A stretch of DNA of 64,000 nt from Tethya wilhelma (lineage: Eukaryota > Porifera > Demospongiae > Tethyida > Tethyidae), in NCBI GenBank assembly GCA_964030475.1, contig CAXIPT010000002.1:17825291-17889290 (forward strand), read 5' to 3'. Shown in pieces: positions 26,830-37,822 of this stretch. A program made the translations under genes and the position numbers. The notes beneath the pieces were generated by a model. It saw nothing but the letters and a program-made list of their open reading frames with translations. It did no database searches and had not been told where the DNA came from. The first letter of the stretch is position 1. Every line of letters starts with the position of its first letter.

Positions 26830-27649
26830 TCAATTTGTATCGTCCATGTTGTTGTTCTGGAATAGTTCTAGTGGTACTTCTGCTGAAAAATGCCACAGCA
26901 AAATGCCAGCAACAATGATGGCCAGTATAATCAGAATTCCAAGTAGAATGGCAACTCCTGCAAAGATTCTTGCTCTTCTTGCATAGCGATCTCCACTCTT
27001 ATTTTCACGGCTTGCATAGCTCTTGAAAGCCTACAGAAGGAGGGAAGAAAATGATGATCATAAAGTGCAGTCAGTGGATCAAGGTATAGCCTACAGCCTG
27101 CATGGCTGGTGGCATGGAAATGCATGATATTTTATTGAAATAGTAGCAAAAGTTCACACATGCCTACCTTTCTGTTGAAGTAGAATGCCACGATACCAAA
27201 TGCAATGCAACAGAAGCTTGAGATGATGAGAAGTGCAATACTGGCAGGAGATGATCTTGCAGGACGAACCTTTGGAGCTGGCTTTGCTTTAGGCTGCACA
27301 AAGAGAAAAGAATGATAGTGATTTTTCAATGCTAAAGCATTTATCAATGTAAACAATTTGTCCTACCTTCTCCTGCCATACTGACACAAACTGTATTTTC
27401 TCTGAATCTGTAAGATGATGAGAAAATGAAAGTATTATAATTATTATGTAGCTAACAGTTATGATAACTTAGTAGTATGGTATGAAGTTATTTATTGCAA
27501 AAACAACAAACAATAGACTCACTTTGTGAATGTGCTGGACTATTCTGCAATGGTTGACTTGAATCTGTAGATAAACTGCTGGTGGTGCTGTCTGATGGGG
27601 ACAGTATTGCTGTCTCTGTTGTAGTTGATTCAACGTCTTCTTGACTCAT
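26830..27649 (-). CDS. CD225/dispanin-like two-pass membrane protein
   Basis: Four minus-strand exons: 27649-27523, 27407-27367, 27293-27168, 27030-26830. The N-terminus (MSQEDVESTTTETAIL) is Ser/Thr-rich and cytosolic-looking, followed by a Lys/Pro linker, a first hydrophobic segment (SIALLIISSFCCIAFGIVAF), a basic loop (NRKAFKSYASRENKSGDRYARRAR) and a second membrane segment (IFAGVAILLGILIILAIIVA), ending MDDTN. The CC-x3-GIVA half-segment plus a loop ending in GDYxxAxxAS-like residues is the CD225 signature of IFITM, PRRT and synapse-differentiation-induced proteins; here the loop reads GDRYARRAR. Family members are membrane proteins that affect vesicle fusion or receptor trafficking. Which subfamily this belongs to cannot be told, and I claim no antiviral role. 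Confidence 0.65.
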
Positions 27650-30058
27650 CTTTGACTCTTAGTAAAAACTGCGTAAAGTATATGCAAGCTCTCAGTTCAG
27701 TTTCAGAAATTGCTTCAGGCTGTATTTTTAACTGCGACCGCAACGTGATACTTGAGCAGAGTGGCATGGTTTTCAGTTCTTTTATACCACACGTGGTTGC
27801 TGGGCTTCGCAATCCACCTCAAAGCAGCTGTTCTACATTATTCATAGAGGAAGTGACGCACATTCTTGAAGTAGTTCAGGAAGCTTACCTGGTATCTTAG
27901 GAGAATGGAAATAAGCCAGGAAGTCAAAACAATGACCTTAATCGTTAACTGAGCCCACTGGTTTGGGTTGCTGCAGTCATCAAGCCATACTCAACAAGTA
28001 TGCTTGCAAGAACCCCCACATATTCAGTCTCCCTTGGTTTCCTATACTCTAAGAAGCCTTGTGCATTAATTCTGCTTCGCTCACTGGTCTCAAGGTACAA
28101 AGTTAATGATTTTTAACGATGGCTCATTAGGTAGTGTGTACATTAATTTTATTGCTGCATTCCAACAGAGTCGCTGTGTATGCATCAAAAGGTTATAGTC
28201 TAGCCGGTGACATATTCTTCAAACTATTTGCCTGTTTATGCAGAGTGTGAGAAACACCATGCCCTTCATGCAATATTTAGACTACCATGCATGCTTGTAA
28301 GTTACGGAAACCAAATTGAATCTACAAACCTACATGTAGCAGTTTAGCTTTCCTTCTTAATATTTGCACTTAACACCTTTCACCAGATTTATTCAACATC
28401 CTTTAACCTCTTTCAACTTTGCTGCTTTCCTTCCAAGTTCACTGCAGTTCAGTGAGGGTGTGTACAGTCATATGCATGCAAGGAAGTAACATCAAGCATA
28501 TCTAACAGTAATGGGTGTAGGGTCTACTTGCCTTTGTATAAAGGAAACATCTTTCTTATTTCAGTATGTAGCTTAAAAGGCTAGCTATTTTAATGAATAG
28601 GCTTCTGTTGTAGCAAACGTTAACCTGATTTAATGGCCAAAACAACCATCCAACCTTCTTTGCTCTCAACCATACCCCATGAATGGATGACCTGGTGTGA
28701 AACTATGCACATGTGTACTCATACAAATGCCAATGCATGGTTTAATGGTCAAGTGATACAATAAACCTTCAACTAACCTAACTGTGTGTTTTAATGACAT
28801 TACATTGTTGATCGAAATTGTGGGTTTGTGTGAAAACAGCTGTCCCATAGCAGTTGGTATGCAATACAGACCACACTTGAAGACACCACAAGAAGCCTCA
28901 CTAGATAGCGATCATTAACACTTCACTTGTCTCTTTGTTTAAAAAACATGCACACATGTGGAGTCTGGACTCTAGCAGCGTTTATGGAATGCCTCTAGCT
29001 ACCTCCAACTGGTGCACTGTATTAACCACTGCAACTGAGACTTATTGTTGAAAGTTTAAGACAATGTGTCAGGGTGATTCAGACAACACACCGATGCCAT
29101 TAGGAGTGCCATTTAGCCACTGGCACGAGAGATCAAAGCTGGCCTGTGTGCAAATAAAGTGATGAGCATTAATGCGCTAGAAAAGCACCAGCAACATTAA
29201 ACAATAATAAAGTGATCACGTACAGACCGTATTCACCATGCTGCTGTTGTGCGAATAAATGAGGTTTCTCACCTCAACATAACGAAACCAGTTTGTTTGG
29301 TCAATCATCTAGGTGTATACAGGAAAAATATTTCACCACATTCCAGGAGTGGACACAATGATACACAATGCTCCTCTTTTGTTTAGAGTGCATAATCACG
29401 GCTCTATATATTGATTACACACATCATGTCATGGCACAGCCTAGCAACTTGAGAATCTTGTGCACGCACTTCTTACATAAGTGATGCATCACAATATCTG
29501 TACATTCAGATTCACCATGCACTGAGGATACAGTGTCTCTGTATACACCACGGCTACCTTAAAAACTCTTGGTGGAGTCAATGAAGGTATTTGAACTCTG
29601 CTATGAACTAATGAGGTCTCTTCGTATAAATTCGTCCTAACGTATTTAATGCTGCCAGCTCAAGAATTGAAACTGTCCAAGAATCTCATGGATTCCTGTG
29701 GTTGTACAATACATATACTTGCACGCCATTTGCTTGTCTTTATGTACACACATGCATGCTTTGACTCATGCAATGTCATGAATGTTCACAGTTGACTCGC
29801 ATAATTCAATTGAACGACAGCTGTCCACATTGGAAAAATTCAGACCTTGAATGCCATGACAACAAAAACAGGGCCACACATACACGTATACAATGTTCCT
29901 TTCTCAGGAGTGTTCCTTAGAAGGACTAGGGTTGTTTATTTACAACAGGCTGACAATATGCATAAACAAGATACGTTCATTACAAAAGTGTGGTGTATGA
30001 TATTGTATTAGGAGTAAACATTGATTGTGTGTTCATTAATACGTACTGTTGTGCTTGG
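27650..30058. other. 2.4-kb intergenic region between the CD225 gene and SLU7, nothing recognised
   Basis: Only short, unsupported open frames (for example 27625-27900 plus, antisense to and beyond the CD225 gene start) and AT-rich sequence. It holds the 5' flank of the CD225 gene and the 3' flank of SLU7. Confidence 0.5.
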
Positions 30059-31277
30059 CTATCTGTTCAAGAAGTCAGCCATGGGGTCTTCTGTTCTTCG
30101 TTTCTTCATCCTATAGGCCTCCATTTCTTCCTCTGTTGGCTCTTGAGAGGCGTCCATTCGCATCGAATTGTACGGACGCTTGCGTTCATCCATTGCCAAT
30201 ATCTCATCCACTCTCTTCACCCTCTCATCTTCAGCTTCAAGAGCCTATTATGTAGAACATCAAGAAAACATCATTGTGACAAAAAGATGAGAGATTGGCA
30301 TGCTCTATCACTGTATAATCAAGCAAGAGTGACTCACCTTCTTCAACCTCTTCTCCTTCTGTTTCTCCTCCTCTTCAGCCTTCCTTCTCTCTTCTTCTTT
30401 CAGCTCCTTCTTGCTATGCTTGCCAAGTTTGGCTCGATGTCTCTCCAACAGTGACTGTGGCTCTTCCTGTTGGTCTTCTTCTTCTTCATCATCTTCATCT
30501 TCCCTCGAGGCTGAAGGGAGGTCGGCTGTCATGTAAGTGCTCTGTTGATTCGACTGCAATGTGCACAAGAGTGCATAAGGTGTCACACTAAAGTAAACAA
30601 TAAAAACCAGTAAGTGTATTATTATTAGCAATAATACAAGCAAACAATTTTCCAATATCACTGTGTGACTTTAATAGGCTATGCTCTGGATGTGCACGTA
30701 CATTGCACCATTAAGTTGTAAACTTGGAATGCAACTTAACAAATTGAAGTTTTGAACTCTCTACTAAGCAGAGTTATTTCTTCGTAAGCATTTGTTGATG
30801 GTACACCCCCACTATTTTAACAACGCCAATTGTGCTAACAGGCCACTTGCGTGCTAGACTCCGACTTCAGTTGGCAGAGGGAGTGAATAGTTGTCGAGAT
30901 TAGCAAGGGTGCACACTTGTACCGACCCATCAGTCTACTCACCTTCCTTGCCAACTTTCCTGCCTCTCCAGTGCAGTAGGAGCCTCTGATGAGTGAGTGG
31001 CAACAAACGTAGCCCCACTGGCCATCCTCCCAGTACGAACCCCACACACTCTGCAATGAGAGATACAGATAGTTTAACAGTGTGTCTAAAGTATACTGGT
31101 ATAAAAGTCCAGTATGTAGGTGTACATGAAACAACAGTATCTATGGAAATGCAATGTAACAGGTTGCATCCCACATGACATGAGGACTCTACAGCTAATA
31201 CAGTGAGATGCGAAACTTTATAGCATTCCAAGTGACTTCCACAGGTACAAGGAAAGTACATGGCTCCCACTAGATAA

Positions 31278-31322
<45 letters not shown>

Positions 31323-33247
31323 ACTCACTGAGTGGTTGTTGGTATACACATCTTCCTCATATCTTGATTTCACGACAGCTCTCTCCTGTCCCTTCACAAC
31401 GTTCCCCAGCCTCGAGTACTCCACGTAGTGCTCCGTCTGTGCCAACAGGAGCTCTTTGGGTGGGGCATCAAGATGTTCCTCTCCACCGTAGCGCTCCAAG
31501 ATGCTCTGCTGCTGGTCCGACTTGAAGTCTTCTTTCTTGACTTTGAATTCTTTGTGCATCACTTCCAGCTTGGTGGGGTCGGCCAGAGGGTGGATGTCAG
31601 TGCCGTGTTCAGTGGCATCCCAGGCAAAAACTGTGAGTACACGTGCAGAATGGGTTAGGATAGAATTACACTATTAGACCTTTCCCAAAGGTCTAATAGT
31701 GTAATTTTGTACAAACCCGTGCAGAATGATGTACAGGTGGAAGCAAAAGGTTTGAAAGTTTTTTTTAAGAATTCACTTTAATACTGCAATGACTTACTCT
31801 GTGTGTGAGCAAAGTTTTGAACGTCTCCACTGTGTCGAACAAAGTTATCTCCAGCATACTTAAATCTACATCAATGACAACATTCACATAAAACACGTCA
31901 CATCTACATCTTTAAATTTCCAAAGATAGAACATACACAACAAGGCTTACTCGGACGGATCTTTGTTGGAGTTCTTGAATGGATTCTCACGCATTGATCT
32001 TGTCTTAGGATCGTAGAAGGCTGAGTTGGGGTCCAGGTTATAGAGGTACTTTGCCGTGTCTTCTCTGATACGAAGATTCCTCACAGTCGTACGAGTCTTG
32101 GGGTCAAACTTCTGGCCGGCCATGTCAGCTTGATCAGCATACTTCTCCTCATCTCCTTCACTGTCATCACTGTCATGAACAGCTTCCTGAGAGGTGGGAG
32201 AGGTGTGCATTAAATAGAGTTAACATCTGCCACGGAAGAAAGAAGCCAACTAGTAGAACAACTAGGCCAACTTGATCAGCGAGATAGTTTGGTAGCAAAT
32301 GGAATCAAAGCATTAAGATGCATTCCTGTACCTACCTTAATGGAAGACTCTGATAGCTTCCCTGACAGCAGTTCAGCTTGAAGCCTCTCTGCTTTCAACT
32401 GGCGCTTGGCCATCTCTACTTTAGCATACTCTTCAATCACAGCTTGATGATTATCAGGGTTATACCCATTCCACCGATCTCGTTTGGCATCGTAGGAGAA
32501 ATCTAGCATGGGCTGGACGTGTTCGTCAGGCTTGATGTCCTTACCAGTGTACTTTGCACCCACTTTACGAGGTCTCTACAAATAAGAAAAAGCAGACATT
32601 GCCTGAATAAAATCAGGAGAACGATCTCCAATCAAACTCTCTCACTAACTTGATTAACATGTAACTTGGACAACAAGACATAAATATTACATTATTCACA
32701 ATTTCTTTCACCTCTAAACAGTCCTTTTTCTTGTGTGTCATGGAACCACAGTTTTCGCATGCACCTTTTCTGAATTTTGTGGCTGTTTTTCCTTCAACCA
32801 CACCTCTTTTATACCACTTATCGATCGAATCAAAGTTTTTCTGCTTCTCCTCTTGAGGACGCTGATGCTTAAGAGAAGGTCTGTGTATGGGTGAACATGT
32901 GTAGGTAGGTCACTGGGGTTTATATACAGATGTGGTGTGAGATGTGTGGGAATTCCATGGGTATTATAACTCCGCTATAAATTTAACCTGTAGTGAAGCC
33001 TTACCTTCCTAGACTCACGTACCAAGGTGCTTGGGAAATATACTGAGGGATGTGGGGATTGATGTCTCTAAAGATGAAAATAGATTATGGTAAAGGTGGC
33101 AGAAAACAGGGATATGTCCACAACAACACACCTCCCAGTCTCTAGATCTACTTCTGCTGGAGCAGTACCGGCTTTTCTGGCTTCTTCAAGTTCTTTTTTC
33201 TTACGCCAGTCATCTCGAGACAACTTCTGCTGACTAGCAGCCGCCAT
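30059..33247 (-). CDS. SLU7: Pre-mRNA-splicing factor SLU7
   Basis: Second-step splicing factor that helps position the 3' splice site for exon ligation; nuclear. Ten minus-strand exons: 33247-33132, 33067-33005, 32880-32712, 32575-32336, 32186-31951, 31865-31798, 31630-31329, 31050-30943, 30553-30338, 30244-30059. Landmarks in order: [16 protein letters not shown], a CCHC zinc knuckle [14 protein letters not shown] (C-x2-C-x4-H-x4-C), [55 protein letters not shown], a [15 protein letters not shown] block, a Lys/Glu-rich coiled region and the conserved tail [12 protein letters not shown] ... DPMADFLNR stop. This is full length and collinear with human SLU7. It starts at [20 protein letters not shown], 117 bp from the divergent BORCS7-like gene. 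Confidence 0.97.
31280..31319. repeat. (CA)n microsatellite
   Basis: Lies in the SLU7 intron. In sense it is (GT)n starting about 10 bases after the GTGAGT donor of exon 31630-31329. Confidence 0.9.
31665..31705. repeat. Perfect 19-bp inverted repeat with 3-nt loop
   Basis: Arms 31665-31683 and 31687-31705 (starting ATTACACTATTAGACCTTT) are exact reverse complements around CCC. It lies in the SLU7 intron between exons 31798 and 31630 and could be a transposon footprint or a short hairpin. No small-RNA evidence can be drawn from sequence alone. Confidence 0.9.
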
Positions 33248-33364
33248 AATTGCTCTTCTCTCTGTTATTGTGGAGTGGCTTGTGGCTTGAAAGGTTAAAG
33301 GTCAAAGAAAACTGACCAAACGTCATTATGACGTCCACTAGTCATGTGGTAAAGGTCGTTAAAG
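33248..33364. promoter_or_regulatory. Bidirectional promoter gap, SLU7 / BORCS7-like
   Basis: 117 bp between two divergent start codons. It contains a DR1-type nuclear-receptor element AGGTTAAAGGTCA (33292-33304) and a CRE-like TGACGTC (33329-33335). No TATA box was seen. Binding is inference. Confidence 0.55.
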
Positions 33365-33998
33365 ATGTCTACCCAAGCCAACCCAGTGAAACAGCACCAA
33401 GAAAAGCCCAGCAAAGTAACCAAGGATAAGATAGCTCAACTATTGCAACAGGACATAATTGAAAGTGGGAAGGTAGCCAGACAAATATGTCAAGGGTCAG
33501 GATCAAGAGAGGTAGGTGAATGGCAAAAGGCAGAAAGGGGTGGAGGGTGTGGATATCTGATCTGATGATGTTTACAGATTTTATTAAAGTCTGCTAAAAA
33601 GATGGCCAATCAAGAAGTTGCAATGGAGAACACATTAACAGTATGTAGATCTAGACATACGAATACATACTTAATTAAATTGGATTAATTAAATTGGATG
33701 TTCGCTCTTATCCTTGCAGAATCTTCGTCACATGGAAAGACTGTTAGATCAAGCTATGGATCAGTAAGTTTACATAGAATAATGTCTACCAGGCTGTTAA
33801 GTTTGTATATTCGCCTACAGGGCAAACACTGCGGGAAGGAGGTATGTACCTATACATAGCTTCATCATAAGTTACGTGCATGTCAATAAGTCCAAGTCAA
33901 TCTGTGTAATTCATTTCATATTTGTATTCAGCATCGAGAAGACTACTGTACTTCGACAACAAATTCAATCTCTAACTGGATCCTCAAGAACTGTGTGA
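33365..33998 (+). CDS. BORCS7-like small coiled-coil protein
   Basis: Five short exons: 33365-33511, 33578-33640, 33720-33763, 33821-33841, 33932-33998, giving about 113 residues. It is all helical in character. The block QGSGSREILLKSAKKM-NQE aligns by eye with the KGSRSSELLGQAARNM-LQE region of human BORCS7 and is followed by similarly spaced heptads (NLRHMERLLDQ, TVLRQQIQSLTG). BORCS7 is a subunit of BORC, which recruits ARL8 to lysosomes for kinesin transport. The length matches (human about 106 residues). No catalytic motif is expected. Another small coiled-coil family remains possible. Confidence 0.6.
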
Positions 33999-34185
33999 AC
34001 AACTGTGAATTTCTGGGAGCAAACAGAGAACAGCCATTGCATTGAGATGTAGGTTTGCAAAGAGTTGTTTTTTTAATGTTATAATAATCAGCACTGTTGT
34101 GCTGAATAAAATTATTATCATTTATATACCACCAAACACTTCCTATTAAACAAAGCATGTATTTGATAATATATTCTGATTGAGA

Positions 34186-34442
34186 TTATTTTTTTCGAAT
34201 GTTGATTCTACTGGTGTTGTGAGGCAATCCCATCTCACAGTCAGGTGCAATAGGGGCGATTGATGCATGAGAGCAATGACAGTTTATGTCAAACACTGAA
34301 GGGTAATAGTGATGATAGCATAGTGCACCACCCACAAGACCTTGGCAGAGAGAGTAAACAAAATTTAAAACCTAATATTGTTATAAAGCTACACTAATCT
34401 TAAAACAATTACTTACCTATCAATGCTCCTGACAAAACATCT

Positions 34443-34507
<65 letters not shown>

Positions 34508-35117
34508 NGATAGCACCATTAAGGAGAGCAGTCAGTGAAAGACCTAAGAGTACAGGTTGACATGAAATTCATTTGGGTACTTGCATACCAAAGATGCTTG
34601 TTGTCACCCACCATTCACCAATGTTGTGTGGCAAATTTAATGCACATGTACTTATGTATACGTACACAATAGTGCTTGAATGAGCTCAGTCTTGTCACCA
34701 GTCGCTAGATAGTAGGCAATAATGAATGATAAGGGAATCCCAACTGCAATTACCTACATCACATAACAACGGTAAACTTGATGATGCATGAAAGAGCGTA
34801 CACAATTAAGGTTACAACAAATTAAGTAAAACATCCTTATGAGACCAATACCATTGACTTACAAAAAGAATAGGAGTTGAAATTGTATCACTTTGATTGA
34901 TAGGGTGTTTATAAAGCCATATTTCTTCCTGCGGGATTTTCCGATAGAATGGTGGGGATTTCTCCAATACACTGCAGGGCATGGTATAAAAACATTCAGA
35001 TGACGGGAGTTTAGCTATTTCATGCAGTAATGTTACCTACTAGAATATGCATAATAATGCCACTCTCAGAATGACTTCTACAAAGAGAGGAGATGATAAA
35101 TTCTTTGTCCTCCACAT
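34186..35117 (-). CDS. PLPP4/PLPP5-like lipid phosphatase, catalytic exons missing at an N
   Basis: Visible minus-strand exons: 35117-35041, 34971-34863, 34753-34666, 34543-34509 (cut by the N at 34508), 34440-34417 and 34340-34186. They encode MWRTKNLSSPLFVEVILRVA (first membrane segment), SPPFYRKIPQEEIWLYKHP (compare PFQRxIQPEEMWLYRNP in human PLPP4/5), a second membrane segment ending DKTELIQALLC, LSLTALLNGAI, then DVLSGALIGLVGGALCYHHY and a Cys/His-bearing tail. Phases match wherever both exons are present. The PAP2 signatures KxxxxxxRP, PSGH and the catalytic SRxxxxxH should lie between LNGAI and DVLSG but are absent. That interval is only a (GA)n tract with the N. PAP2 enzymes dephosphorylate phosphatidate or diacylglycerol pyrophosphate at membranes. 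I read this as an assembly gap, not a dead gene. Confidence 0.8.
34443..34508. repeat. (GA)n tract ending in N, probable collapsed assembly join
   Basis: About 30 GA units, with the N at 34508 directly abutting coding sequence of a PLPP exon. On the minus strand the (CT)n runs into CTTCAG, the acceptor of the next visible exon (34440). Confidence 0.9.
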
Positions 35118-35249
35118 GATGAAGCGCCTCCATCAAAACAGTCTCCAATTACAGGAAATGACTCACGTGCACTTTTTTCTAAAGAAATTTTGAAATATCC
35201 CCAACCCAACTCGTAAAAGTGGACAGTGGTAGAGAGAGGAGCCTGTACT
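35118..35249. promoter_or_regulatory. Bidirectional promoter gap, PLPP / ACTR1
   Basis: 132 bp separate the divergent start codons. No TATA box or familiar factor motif stood out. Confidence 0.5.
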
Positions 35250-37642
35250 ATGTCCTACGACGTGATTGCCAGCCAACCTATTGTCATTGACAATGTAGGG
35301 AGCTTTATTGTGTACATGTGGCAGTAACTATGTGGAAAAACCGGGCTGTTCATTGATAATAATGACTGAAATACTTGTTTGTCTTTATAACAGGGATCAG
35401 GTATCATCAAGGCTGGTTTTGCGGGAGATGAGTACCCAAAATTACACTTTCCAAGCTAGTGAGTTAAGCAGCACAAAATTGTAGCAAAAATGCTCAATAC
35501 TTGTACTCTGACAATGAACATACATGGTGTACGCATGTATATACGTTATTTAGTATTTGTTAAACATGTAGCATTGGTCGACCTAAGCATGTCCGTGTGA
35601 TGGCTGGTGGACTGGAGGGGGATATGTTCATTGGACCAAAGGCAGAGGTATAAATGTTTACCCTTGACATTGAAAAGGTGTGGTGGATTTAGTGGCTGTT
35701 TGTATGTGTACAGGAACATAGAGGATTGCTGAATATTAGATATCCGATTGAGGTATGTGTTGGTTAGCATTGCTCTTCAGAATGTGTTGTGAGTTGTGCT
35801 GTATCGATCTCCTCCAGCATGGTATTGTGACGGACTGGAATGACATGGAACAAATCTGGACTGTAAGTTAATCTTGAAGCCATTTCTTTACACAATCCTC
35901 ATGTGATTCAATATAATGTAGTATGGTACATTTACAACTCTTGTTTTTCAATTTCTTTTTGGCAGTATATCTACTCTAAAGATCATTTGAAAGCTTCAGC
36001 TGAAGATGTAAGTCCTACTCAAGTCTTACTCAGTGGTTGCATGTTTATACGTTCTATTTGTGTTGACTCTGTTGCTCTAGCACCCAGTGTTACTAACAGA
36101 GGCACCTTTGAACCCCAGAAGAAACAGAGTGAAGGCAGCTGAGGTACGTTCACAGCTTCAATTTGAATCTTATTTATAACATCGCTGTGTTGTTTTGTTT
36201 TATCCTATTTTATTTTCCTTTTTTCCATTGTCTTGTTTTGTTTAGATTATGTTTGAAACCTTCAATGTACCAGCACTGTACATCTCAATGCAAGCAGTCC
36301 TCAGTCTGTGAGTGGTGTATTGTGTATGAGAGGCTACCAACACCTATTCACATTCTCCAAACCTTGTGCCCACAGCTATGCAACAGGCCGTACTACTGGT
36401 GTGGTATTAGACTCTGGAGACGGGGTCACACATGCCGTACCGATCTACGAGGGTTTCTCTCTTCCCCACTCCATCATGAGGTCCGATGTGGCAGGACGTG
36501 ACGTCACACGCTACCTTCAGCAGCTGCTCAGAAGAGAAGGACACATTTTTAAGACGTCTTCAGAGTTTGAGATTGTCAGACAGATGAAGGAGAAAGTGTG
36601 TCATGTGACACTGCAGCCACACAAAGATGTGAGTAGAAGTAATAGATGCAAAATGGGACTATGATGCCTCCACTATGATGTATGATGAGTGCTCAGAAAT
36701 ATTTAGAAATGTATGTATTAAGAAGTGCCTCTGAGCAAGCAGTAAATTTTAGGTGAAATACCAGCTTCATGGAGCTTGACACTTTTACCATACATTCTCT
36801 GTTACAGGAACAAATTGACACTGAGCTAATTCCATTCAAACTGCCAGATGGATCAGTCACACAGGTAGAAGAGCTGCGATAATTATTATCAAAGCATTTA
36901 CAGTCATAGTATTGTCTGTCTACTCCTTCAGGTTGGTCGTGCACGATTCAGGGCTCCTGAGTTGCTCTTCCATCCTCACCTCATAGGAGAAGAGAGTGAA
37001 GGAATACATGAGGTTTGTGCTGGCCAAGGGAAAAATATTATTTGAGCTCAATTTTTTAATGTTTGTTTAGTTTGTTTTTGTTTTTGTTTCGGGTTGTCCT
37101 GTAGGTGTTAGCGTATTCCATTCGTAAATCGGATTTGGATCTGAGAAAGACTTTCTACTCCAATATTGTCCTCTCTGGAGGCTCCACACTTTTCAAAGGT
37201 GACTCAGTTTTTGCCATGTATTCAAAGCACATACAGTATACTCATGTGTACAATCATCACAGCAGTAATTCATTGTAACTCTCTGTTGTAGGATTTGGTG
37301 ACCGCTTATTGGCAGAAATCAAGAAACTAACTCCCAAGGATGTAAAGATTAGAGTGAGTATATAAGTAGACACTGTCTTACGGTTTAATATTAGGCATCA
37401 TTAATTTTGGTCCATGTGCTTGCATATCTAACAGATATCAGCACCACAGGACCGACTTTACTCAACATGGATGGGGTGAGTTTGCATGCATCATGACACT
37501 GTGTCTGTATACAATACTGAGTTGTCTGTCCTTGTGCAGTGGCTCGATTTTGGCTGCCCTTGATACATTCAAGAAGATGTGGATTTCAAAGAAAGAATAC
37601 GATGAGAATGGCCCAAGAGTTATTGATCAAAAAACCATCTAG
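35250..37642 (+). CDS. ACTR1: Actin-related protein 1 (centractin, dynactin filament subunit)
   Basis: Arp1 forms the short actin-like filament of dynactin, the dynein activator. Fifteen exons: 35250-35294, 35394-35458, 35572-35647, 35714-35752, 35818-35862, 35966-36007, 36081-36143, 36246-36307, 36376-36628, 36808-36864, 36932-37012, 37105-37198, 37292-37353, 37435-37475, 37540-37642. The protein starts [15 protein letters not shown] and keeps the actin-fold nucleotide motifs: [16 protein letters not shown] (phosphate 1), [18 protein letters not shown] (phosphate 2) and [18 protein letters not shown] (adenosine). Further blocks nearly identical to human ACTR1A include [48 protein letters not shown] and [13 protein letters not shown]. 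It ends DQKTI, about the family's 376 residues. All junctions are GT-AG with matching phases. Confidence 0.97.
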
Positions 37643-37822
37643 GAAATTTATAAGTTCACCAAAACACAGTTATAAATATAGATTTTTCTGATGTATTATT
37701 TAGGAAGAGCATAATTATTATGATGAGTTTGTATACAAATTTTTTGTTGTGTATAGTAAATTTTAACCCGTTTGATATAAATTGAATAATAAAATTAACC
37801 CTTTCTCAACCATCCAAAAATT

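Noticed and set aside
34186..35117. PLPP gene as a pseudogene lacking its catalytic core
   Set aside because: Flanking exons are intact and in phase, and the loss coincides exactly with an N and a microsatellite; an assembly gap explains it better.
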